Source: Gari tellinella
Taxonomy: Eukaryota; Mollusca; Bivalvia; Cardiida; Psammobiidae
Assembly (NCBI GenBank): GCA_922989275.2
Contig: OV277869.1
Span: 24,562,189 to 24,626,188, forward strand
DNA: 64,000 bases
Direction: 5' to 3'
Shown: positions 37,801-49,800 of the stretch, piece by piece
How the letters are laid out: each line of letters opens with the position of its first letter
Numbering within the stretch: the stretch's first letter is position 1
Notes under the pieces: generated by a model
What the model saw: only the letters and a program-made list of their open reading frames with translations
Told to the model about the DNA's origin: nothing
Database searches by the model: none
Translations under genes and position numbers: made by a program

Positions 37801-40800
37801 GATTATAAAGCAACCAAATGTTGAACACCGATGAACATAAACGATGTGCACATATATCTATGGAAGGAAATGATTAATTCATATCTAATGATAAACATCT
37901 CAGTCGTAGATCAATATGTAGAACTGGCTCCATGCTTATCAAGCGTTTGAGTCGAGTCTGAAATCGTTCTCAAGCATTTGATTGGTCAGATTTTAGCCTA
38001 GGCTTAAATCTGACCAATCAAATGCTTGAGAACGCACTCAGGTTCAATTCAAACGCTTTATAAGCGCTGGGCCAGGTGTCGCAACTCACCGCCATCTCCC
38101 CCATCTTCTTAAAGTCTGGTTTGAGGTAGAATACTATGCCATCGCCAGCGCCCTCTAGGAGACAGTTGCGGATCAGCAGAATCAACATAAAGATGTACGG
38201 TGATGTGGCAGTAACGTACATTACCTATACATGAAACAAATAGATAGAACACAGATTGAACTGTAGAAACTGCAAGTATTAGTTGATCTTTATAATTGTT
38301 AACCCTTTACCCAATAACCCGTTTATAACATTAAATACAGGTGGTCACTTAAAGCAGGTTGAAAGTAAAGCAGAATGTACCATCTGCTATGTTATATAAA
38401 ACATTTGTTTTGGTAATTGTTCATTAGGGTATAAACTGGAACTATTTTCTTCGGCGGAGGAATAAATTAAATACGCTAAAAGTCGCTTCTATGGGGGAAA
38501 GGGTTAAACATGAATACAGTAGGGAAGGACGTTATTCTTTCCCATCAACAATGAATTATATTGCTAATCGTATAAAGCTAATTCAGACGCCGGGTGACAT
38601 GTCGTCTGATTATAAATGAATCAGCGGAGTGCGTGGTGGAAGTAATGCTGTAAATGGGTGTGCAAAACATATTTATGAAATTAAGGGTTTCAAAGAATTT
38701 TAATACATGTATCCTGGATTGAAAAGCAAAAATAAACAAATAAAAAAATCCAAACGATAAAGTAACGTTTAGGTAAAATATAGCATAACTACTAAAATCA
38801 TGCTATCATCTACAAAAATACCGAACGATAATTTAAAACTTATCTTGCTGATTGGACATTCTCGTATTAATCTACTGTCTGAAATAAACTATATTTGAAC
38901 AGGTGTTATATCTAAAAAATTAAAACATGCTGTCATAGCTATTGCAGTCTGTGTCTCTAAATTTTACACTTACAGTTCATCTTCAGTAATAGCATGTTAT
39001 TGGGTGCACAGACTAGCCTGGTCCCCTGCCGAATCAGATCATTCGGTTTTAAGCAGGTGAACATTAACATAGATTTCTGACATTTATCAATGATTGAATG
39101 TCTAAATAGATATTATACAGCTCCGCTGAAATAAGGGTATATCCTGCATCCTGCATTTTATTCCGTTGGGACTGTGTTCAGTTTCGTTGAAAAGAGAAAT
39201 AATAGAATATATTTCACTGTATCATTTGAATACATGTACATACGGCAACTTGTATTCATCATCTTCAACATTGTTATATGGCGTCGTTAAACCCTTAACC
39301 CTTTCCCCCATAGAAGCGACTTTTAGCGTATTTAATTTATTCCTCCGCTGAAGAAAATAGTTTCAGTTTATACCCTCATGAACAATAACCATTACAAATA
39401 TTTTATATAGCCTAGAAGATTTTAGCTTAAAGCAGGCTGAAAGTAAAGCAGAATGTGCCTTAAGGCACATTCTGCTTTACTTTCAACCTGCTTTAAGTGG
39501 TGACCTGTCTTCAATATTATAACTAGGCTATCAGGTAAAGGGTTGACTGCCTTACACGGAGTACAATAGTTATTTGCAAACAGTTTAGATTCTGACCAGA
39601 CGCCACGTAACGGACCCCAGGATCCAAACTGTTTGAAACTCATTTCAATAGTCCTAAAGTCTTAAATAACTAATATTTAAATTTGATAAATAAAAGCAGA
39701 CAGCAGTCGTTTAAAAATGATGACGTCATGGCCGTAAAAAGATTAAAATGAAAGGTCGTCTCACAAAAAATAGATATCGTAACAGCAAAACTGTGTACGA
39801 ATTGTACAAACATGTTGTTGAACATGCTCATTACGATTGATATACGAGATTTCCTCCACATGGTATGATATAGTGTAAATGTTTTTAATTTCCGCCTTCT
39901 TCTTATTATTATTATTCTTCTTTTTCTTTTTCTTCTTCTTCTTCTTCTAACTCTCTCTATATATATCTCTCTCTCTCTTTCATTAAAAAAGTTACAGGCA
40001 GACGGACGGACACACGGGCAAACAGAAAGAGACTAGAGCAATGTTCATGACTATTAAAAAGAGTGAAACAGGAACAAAGAGAGTAAGAGTGTGATTCACA
40101 AGAAAATGTGTGGGAAAATACTGTAGATATAGACGACAAACCGGCCGAGATACAGACAAACAGACATACAGTCATACAAGTAGACAGACCGACATGTAGA
40201 CAAACACACAAAAACAGAAACTCACTTTTCCCGAAGACTTGATACCTTTGCAAATACAGGCATACACGACAATCCAAGCTAAGAGTAGACACAACACCAA
40301 ATCCCACTTTGCTGGCCCCATGTTGTGTATCCCATCAGAAATGTCTAACACTTTGTTCCTGTGAGGAAAAACATCTTATTACAGTGGAGAATGCGTTATT
40401 CTTTCCCGTTTAAACGCATATGAAACGCAAATGCATTGTAATAAAATATAGAAAAAACAACTTTTTGAATTTTTCACATTTTATTTTAATCTGAGTGGCA
40501 AATAGTTTGGAGCCTGATCAGAAGCCGGGTTACCGGCGTCTGATCTAGCTTCAAACTGTTTGCACTTGCACTGTATAGCGTTAATTTTGAAAGAATAACG
40601 TCTTCTCCATTGTATAAATAAAATTTGGATAACGCGGCTAGTTTTCAGATTTTTACGACATGCATGTAAAGGTAAAGGTGATAGGTTTATCAAGTCTGAA
40701 ATTTATATGTCATATTCTGCCGACTTTTTACAATTACCTCCCTGTTCATCGAGTCACAAGTCGGCCATTTACATTCGGCGCTACTAGCAGCCTATTTCCC

Positions 40801-43800
40801 TCTCAGGTACCCATTTAAATCACCTGGGTGAAGTGGAGCAATGTAGGGTTAATTTTTTGCTCAGAAAAATTTCAGTGATCCTGACAGGGCTCGAACCACG
40901 AACCTCTCGCTTCCTAGTCGAGCGTCCTACCACTGGACCACCGTCACCTACACCGACACCTACACCTATGTATATTTAAAATAACACATAAAACTTCTCC
41001 TGGGGCTTTCTGATTTACTGTCAACTTGTTTAACTCTTAATGCCACCGCCTGTTTCAGTTTTGACGACAGATTACCACTTAGAGCGAGTTGGAAGTAAAC
41101 CAGTATGCACCATAATGTACATACTGCTTTACTATCAGCCTGTTTTAAGCTACCATCTGCTAGGATATATAAATATAGAAAGTATTTCTGGTCCATCTTT
41201 TATATTTAGGCCTGTATCAAAATGACAAACAGTACAAACCCTGGTCGACTTTAAAGGGACTCGCAACCGGATGGTGTACTTGTCAAAATAAAATAAAATA
41301 CTCAAATAAAAGCAAATTTGTGGCATTATTTGGCTTCTGACATTAAAAAAATATGATCAGTCCAAAAAAAGTCTCAAGAATCGTCACCGAATCTTAGATT
41401 TTTAGATATTTTCCATCGTTTTTCTATACCGACTAGTAGACGGTATAGTTGTTGTTGTTGCTTCTCTACACGGGCTCAGACATAAACACGAGCCGAATTA
41501 CGAAGTTGTATGCACTTTCGATCGCTACACATTGAAATACGTTAAATCGATCCGAGATAAACGGATAGTTCCGTGGTCCATTGGTCTAAGCGGTTTCCCC
41601 TATTTTGCCTTCTGTCCGCCAATGCCGGGCCCCGGGTTCGAATCCCACCAGAGACCAATATTTTTTTTTATTGAAATACATTTTTTTAAACAGAATTTCT
41701 TATCCTAAACTAATTCTTTACCATTTATATAAGCGTTTGACACATATTTACAAATTACTATTTTTAATGCACCATCTGGTTGCGAGTCGCTTAAAGAGCC
41801 CTATAACTGGGTCTACACTGTTTGCATATGCCAATTTTACTGTTACTGTTTACAGGCATTCTGTTTGTAAATGACAATTACAATCGTCGTTAGGGTCGAA
41901 TTGGTTAACAAAGTGTCCACGACATATGCTCGATATATTTACGCGACGTCCAGTTTTGTTGTCCAAGAGGAAGTAAAGCCTTCTTAGGAACAATAACACG
42001 CCTGTTCGGCTTTAAAATTAATTATTCATCTTGTGCGCATTTTGTTTCGTTTTTTATTAGATTTGCTATAGATCTACTCACTCCCAATACTCCGTCACAG
42101 GTTCGACATAATAACTGAGGTTTCTGACGTCACCGGTAGCGTTGAATACTGAAATATTATTGGCTGTGGCAAAGGCCATCGTCTGACATGTTTCGTTGAA
42201 TTTGACTCCCGGGGTTAAACTGTAAAATCAATTCCATTCAAATTACGTTTTTGGCTCAAATCGATAATGAAAAATGTACCAGTATTTCAAATAATTGTAA
42301 GACTGCTCGCTTCTTAAGATGTATACATAGTTACTTACCAATTCAGTGTCATGACGTCATCAATTATAATCAATTGTCGTCTGTTTCTATTTCCCAGATT
42401 TAAATTTTAGGTATATTGTGAGTCCAGAAATATTGAAATTATCTGAGGCCCTCACTGCCATTGCCTTTATCTTACATTCTTTCTTTGAAAAGGTAATTAA
42501 ACATGGTAAGAAAAACACTCCATTGTGCTTGTATCGACTTTCGAAATGCGTTCGACTAACCTGTTGATTTAATGTATAATGGCGGTCTATAGTTAAAATG
42601 AATAAATGTGGCATTTCCACAAAAATGGTTAAAATGTTACAAACAATGTACTAAAATGTTTGATATGCGTTAAGGTAGATTATGAGCTGTTTGATTTTTA
42701 CAGCTACATGGGGGTTAAACAAGGGGGTCCCTCTATCTCCCTTATTATTCTTATTTTCTATACATCATACACATACTAATTGGTAATATTGACCAAATCA
42801 CACTTGATGATTTTCAAATATACATGTTATTATTTGCAGACGATACAATATTGATTTCTTATTCTAAGGATGGTTTGCTAGTATAACTTGATCAGCTAAA
42901 TTAATACTGCCAATACTGGGATATAGTAGTCAATACTGATAAAACTGTTGTAATGACCTTTAAAAGCCGCAACAGGGCATATAATATTGAGATTATATAT
43001 TGTTTAAGACGCTGACAGAGACCGAAACGCTAAAATTCTTCAGAATAATATGCCAAAAGTTGAAGCTAGTTTGCGACAGAGGTGAATGTTCAAGCTGGAA
43101 GTGAAAGAGAGTGGTGACAGAGATGCTACATGTTGAGGAAGTCATTACTAATCAGCCAATACCTTCCGTCTGATGCGTTGTAATTGCATCTGTTATCCAC
43201 AGGCGCTTTGTCCTCAAAATTCGTACAATGTTCAGTCGCCCAGTCATCATAATCACATTCGGCCCAGGGAAGCTTCGTTGTAAAGGAGGCGAAGAGGTAG
43301 CGGAACGCCCATGCTAATATCACGTTATAGTAACAGTTGAGGAAAAACACGATAATAAGTGTGGACAAACCTATACCTGGGAAAATGAAGGAAAAATGAA
43401 AATAGTTGTATTACCCTCAGTTCTTATATGTAACCATGCCTTGCCACCATATGCAATATTCGCTAATATTGAACTATTAACTGATGGATTGACATATTTC
43501 TATATTGCCCAAAATAGGTTTATCTGACATTTAAATGAAATAGTTAGTAAATTCTGATTAGGCTGACAGCGTATTGTCAGAAGAGGACGTTTTTATTTTG
43601 CATTTTGTTGAAATCCTGTGTGATAAGAGACATACATATTTCTGGTTGACTTATCTAAACTCATAGCTGATTTTCACCAGTTCATGTAATTTGGCTATAG
43701 ATATAAGTCTAAAGGATCCGATGGTGACAAGTAGCATATCGCCCACATTCTTATCGTAGACTGTAGACTGCGATAAGAAGTTGGGCGATATCCTATAACT

Positions 43801-46800
43801 ACATGTAACCTTTCCAACATCGCAGATTTGTAACTGGTGGTAAATGAGTGTTAATATTCGAAATTTCTTAAGCATACGCACCAAACAATTTGAAGCCAGA
43901 ACAGACTCCATGTCAATTGACGTCTGCTACAGTTTTTTCTGTTTGGCACTCGGAGTAAAAGGAATCGTCAAAATGTTCTAGTAACATATTTTTTCCACTT
44001 TTAATTGAATTGCATTTGTGTTTAAATTCGTTAAAAAGGACAAGAATAACCTACGAATGGACAGAAAGGACGACACGAAATGTTTCTTCACTGTCGTTGG
44101 CAAATAAATAAATTTCCTAAAATAAACTTGCGAACTTCTCTGTGACATTAGAACAATTTCTTTGTAAGAGTTACCTCTGAAAAGCGGACATATGTTCCAA
44201 GCACTTATTCCAGCCACGCCCATAAACTGTCCCAGCGCCACCTCTAGGTAAAATAGAGGGATTCCTCCAATGATCACACATATCAGGTAGGGGATCAGAA
44301 ACGCACCTGAAACAAGCACAGAAATAATTAAATACAAATAAAACTCATAAATTCGGATTTACAAATAATTCGAAACTCCATACTTCGAACTCGCTTAAAC
44401 TTCGACCTTACCAGTATTTCTTTAGTTTAATTTCGATAACTCGATCTCGCTTATATCGAACATATCCATATTTCAAAGTTAAAACGTGGCATAGCCACGT
44501 TTTAATTTTGAAATATGGATATGTTCGAACTAAGGCAAGTTTGAATGATCGAGTTTCGACTGTCTGTGTACATTAAATGTCGATTACTCGACGTTTTATT
44601 CTAACATATACAGCATTCCCTCTCTACAACGACATCCAATGGAAGACAAACATTGTGTGCGTTGTTCGGAGGGAGTCGTTGTAGGGAGGTTAATTGGCTT
44701 ACATTTGCAAACAACATGATTCCAGATCAAACGCCGCGTAACACGGCGTCTGATCTGGATTCAAGCTGTTTGTCACTCGTAATTAAGTTCTTTCTATCAA
44801 AATGCCCATTGTGTAACTTTGAGAAAAACAGCAGACAACAATTTTAAGCAGACGGTATAGCAGCAATGAAAAGTTTGGACATAAAAGTCTTGTTTTGGGG
44901 AACTGCGACAGGGGTCGTTGTAAGGAGGGACTCGTTGTTGGGAGGGCCGTTGTAGAGAGGGAACACTGTACATGTATGTTCTCGTAAATACGTTTTAAAC
45001 CTCTCATTTTCTTTATTATCATTACGTTAACGTCATGTTACACTTTGTACGAACATCGCGCGTCACGTCATTACAAAGTTATAACGTGGCTAAGTCACGT
45101 TTTAACTTTAAAATACATTACTGAACATAAACGCAAATCAACTAAATGTTGAAAGTAAAGGTCTGTGAAAATATTGGCGATCAATTATAAACAGAATGGT
45201 TAAATGCCTGGACCCTGATCAGACGTCGAGTTATTCGGCGTCTGAACTGGCTCCAAACTGTTTGGGCACAACGCGTTTATTGGGAAAACATAAAACAGGC
45301 ATCCACTGTAAATGGTCAAATTAAATGACTCTGTCAAAACCGCAGTAACAAACACTTATACAGTGTAGAAGTTTATATTCTTTCCCTTAGAAACACAAAC
45401 GAAACGCAATGCAGAAAATGTAGAAAATTACAATAAATTACAATTTTCTAAAATGTCAAAACGATTTTTTTTATTCGAATGCCAAACATTTTGTAACCTA
45501 GTCATCGGCGTCTAACCTGGCTCTAAACTGTTTAAAATGTACATAATGTCGCGTTTATTGGTATATGACATTTAAGATATATCAAAAGGTATAAAGTGCA
45601 TTACTTCCATCATGCTTTAAGCAGTCACTTGTATATGTGGATATGGTTTGTATGCAGTCAAAAATGAAATAAATACAGTTTAAACTCAGATTACGCTTTC
45701 TTTTTAAGTGGTACATGTACATGTAGTACAATGTAAAAGAAACGTTTTTTAACCCTTTCATCGCTAAATTAATCGTGAGTTATTTACCCCTTCACCACCA
45801 TATTGTCGTCTGATTCAATATTGTTTCTTGAAAGATCTTTCAATGTAAGATTTAAGATAGTATGGCTTCAGAAATATCGAAACGAATTTTCAAATAATTT
45901 TGATCCTGATCAGAAGCGTTACCCGGTGCCTGATATGTATCCAAACTATTTGCAAAATCGACTTCTGCGATAAAATGGTAAATTAACGCATGTTTGGAAT
46001 TTTCTTTACAAGTTTGTTATGACTTTACATCACTTTAACAGAACATGATTGTATATGTATTTCAGTCATATCACATATTTCAACTAGGGGCCCGTTTCAT
46101 AAAATGTCGTACTACAAAAACGATCGTAAGTCAAAACTTAAAAATACATTGTACATTGTACATTTAATTTCTGATTTCTCTATCTCATCCTGTCTTTTGA
46201 CATCTCTTTGGAATCGTCTTTTCAAGACGATTCCAAAGAGATATCACAAGACAGGATTAAATAGAGAACTAAATTATAATTGAGAGTTTTATAATCTGAC
46301 TTAGAAACAACATCTGTCTTACGAAGTTTTATTACACGGCCCCTGAAATCGACAAATGGGTAAAACCACCGACTTTCCGAAAAACAACTTGAAGGCTTCC
46401 CCACGTGAACATTCAGAAGTGCCAAGATCGAGATTCGAACCTACAGCGATGACTGGATATGTCAGCCACAGTGACAATAACAATTACAGTGGAGAATCTG
46501 TTAGTCTTTCCCGTTTAAACGCAAACGTACTCAAACGCAAATCACTAAAACGTAGAAAAGAACAACTTTTTGACAATTCTGATATTTCATGTTTATCTTG
46601 GTGGCAAACAGTTTGGAGCCTGATCAGACGCCGGGTTACCTGGCGTCTGATCTGGCTCCAAACTGTTTGCACTGCAAATTATAGTTTTAGCGTAAACGCG
46701 TTTATTGGGAAAGAATAACAGATTCTCCACTGTAGACCACGGCGAACCCCACATATTTGCTCTTGTTCATATACAGATGTACATGTATGATTAATGACCC

Positions 46801-49800
46801 TGTAACAATGCACTCCCGGGGAAAACCAAAATATTATTGACGTCACTAAATTTGCATACCGCTGTCAAAATACCCCGCAAACTGTCAATCCTAAAAAGTG
46901 TATATTAATTAATCAATTAAGTATTACAGGCCACCAGTGGGCATGCAGTGTAAACTATGACGGCTGTTCAAGTCCGTTCCTGCAAAACCACTACCCAATG
47001 CAAATTCTCTTCTGGCGTCTGTTACTATATGTTGTATAACTTGTATAAACACGTGTTTTGAGATTGCGAACAGTTTGGAAACAGATTAGACGCCGATTAA
47101 CCCGGCGTCTCACCAGTCCACAAACGTTTTGTATTCAAATTGAAATGAGTCCTTTATATTTTCAAAAGGTTACATCTTAAGCTACATCTTGATTTGAAGT
47201 ACGAATATATTCGGCTTAACCTATTCCCTGCCTTACCCCGAGTACAATATCTAGTAATTTGCAAACAAGTTTGGTCCAGATCAGACGCCGCTTAACGCGG
47301 CGTCTGATCAGGATCCAAACTGTTTGAACATAATTTAAATATTTCTTAAGTCAAAGTAATTTTATCTTAAAATAAAATTTGACAAATAAAAGCAAACGGT
47401 AATTGTCTTAAGGTGCTGACGTCATGGCAATGAAAAGGCTAAAAGACATTATAGAGCTATAGCAATTTCAGTGCTGCAGAAAAACATAAACGTGTTTGGG
47501 TTGTCGAGATTCTGTTGTACTTAAAAATTGACGTCATACACTCGACATGTGGTTGTAGACTACAATATAAAAAATACCCCACCTTGTTAGATGTATTGGT
47601 CATACATGGCTGATTTTAAAACGTTCAACCAACAACGAGTATACTCGTCATTACAAACAATGTATGCATAAAGAGTACATGTATAAATGCACATCTGATC
47701 AGGATCTGCATTGTTTGTCATTTTGCAATATATTGTCAAATTAAAATAAAACTTTTGAAAATAATCAAAAGTGGACAAAACTTTATTGGAAATAAGAATA
47801 ATTCATAAACTCATTCACCCTGAAACTATTAATGGAAAGTTCCCTTTTCCAATTAAGTTTAGTCCATTTATGACAGTTAATGAATGTTTTCTGCAATATA
47901 TGGCCAATTGATAAGCAGTGAAGACCCTGATCAGAGGGTTCCTGCAGGAGCCCTCTGATCAGGGTCTACACTGTTTGTGTTGGACCAGTGTACTCTTTAT
48001 AGGTACAATGTTTATAAATGACGAGTAAACTCGTCGCTAGGATTAAATCAGTTAAACGTTTAGGGTGAATACGTTGATTCGTATTTTAACATAATTTGTA
48101 TTTGAAAACAGTCTTGATCCTTCCAAGACACAGTGTCATATGGCCTCTGGTCGGGATCAAGACCTTTTACACTGTAGATTTTTCAATTAATAGAATATAA
48201 CCATAAAACACTTACATAAAATATGTTGCAGACGACAAATTCAAAATAGACGATAACTCAACAAGTTAAGGGTGAGTATACGTCAAATTATAACGGAACT
48301 GTTTCGACGTTAACGTGTGGGAAGATATACGTAGCAGGGCTGCCATAAGTTGATAATAAAAATCCTAAGATTTCCAAACTTGCATTTTTCAAATGCGATT
48401 TTACGAATCGTACCTTTACCCCATAGCCTGTTTCTTGTTTTGTTGACATGCGACTATTTAAAACAGGCTGTAAGTAAAGCAGAATGCGCCTAAAGGCGCA
48501 TTCTGCTTTACTTTCAGCCTGCTTTAAGCTACCATCTACTGGAGAGAAAAAATCCGAAGATTTAGGAAAAATCTGGAGAAATGGCAGCCCTGACGTAAAT
48601 ATGTGTACACATATAGCGAGTATGGCAGGCTACAAGTGCGGATTCAAGTTTTGTTTTCAAATGTTTTCCATTTAGACTGTTTAGAGCCATTTGGAAAGAA
48701 GATTGGTAATTTGAGTTTAAAGCGACTCGCAACCGGATGGTGTACTTGTCAAAATAAAATAAAATACTCAAATAAAAGCAAATTTGTGGCATTATTTGGC
48801 TTCTGACATTAAAAAAATATGATCAGTCCAAAAAAAGTCTCAAGAATCGTCACCGAATCTTAGTTTTTTTTAGATATTTTCCATCGTTTTTCTATAGCGT
48901 TAGCTAACGGTATAGTTGTTGTTGTTGCTTCTCTACACGGGCTCTGACATAAACCGGAGCCGAATAATGTAGTATTAAGCGCTAACAGTGAAGTACGTTA
49001 ATTCGCTACCGTATATATAGAGAGCGTCCGTGGTCGAGGCGGTAAAGGCGCGTCCTCATTTTTCTTTTTTGTCTCCGCAATGGAGGGTCACGGGTTCGAA
49101 TCCCACCAGAGCTTCTTCCCTTTTTTTTTTTGGAAATGCATTTTTTAACAGAATTTATTATCCTAAACTAAATCTTACCCATTTATATAATCATTTGACA
49201 TATATTTACAAATTACCATTTTTAATGCTAAATCCGGTTGCGAGCCTCTTTAATATTGCCATGTCGTCATTAAAGTTAGACAATTGTCGTCTGGGGTAAA
49301 ACTCTCCCGAGATATTTGATCATGAAAGGGTTAAAGCAGACTGGCAGTAAAGCAAAATGCGTCTTAAAGAGGAATAAACAACCCTAAATAGTACAAAATG
49401 GACAGTTTTTAATTGAAAACTTGAATTGTCGCCTTGAAATTTCATGGTCCAATGAAGCACTTCATCCATATATCAATTTACTTCTTCTCAGATACCTGTC
49501 AAAGGACTGTGTGCCCTTGGCCAATATGTAATTATAGCAGTATACATCGGTCAGACTCACCATGACGTATTAGAGCCCCTTTGCAAAGGTCAAGACAGGT
49601 GGATACCTTTAATATACATGTATATCGCCTGCTTCAAACTTGTCGTCTGCTTTTGTGACTTTAAAAGACAAAATAAATTTCTTTTTAATTGAAAAATTCT
49701 ATACCTACATATGAGTTGCAAACATTTTGGATCTAGATCAGACGCCGAGTAACTCAGCGTCTGATCTAGATCCAAATTGTTTACAAATTTCAAAACTAAT

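Noticed and set aside
40880..40948. A functional tRNA gene with AGG anticodon on the minus strand
   Set aside because: The anticodon stem has a mismatch and a SINE-type tail follows directly.
46356..46718. 120-residue open frame
   Set aside because: Most of it lies in a family A MITE; similar frames occur in other copies of the same element (for example 18161-18442).
49021..49113. A functional tRNA gene
   Set aside because: A and B boxes are present, but the unit recurs at the same place inside a mobile element, with diverged arms and no clear anticodon stem.
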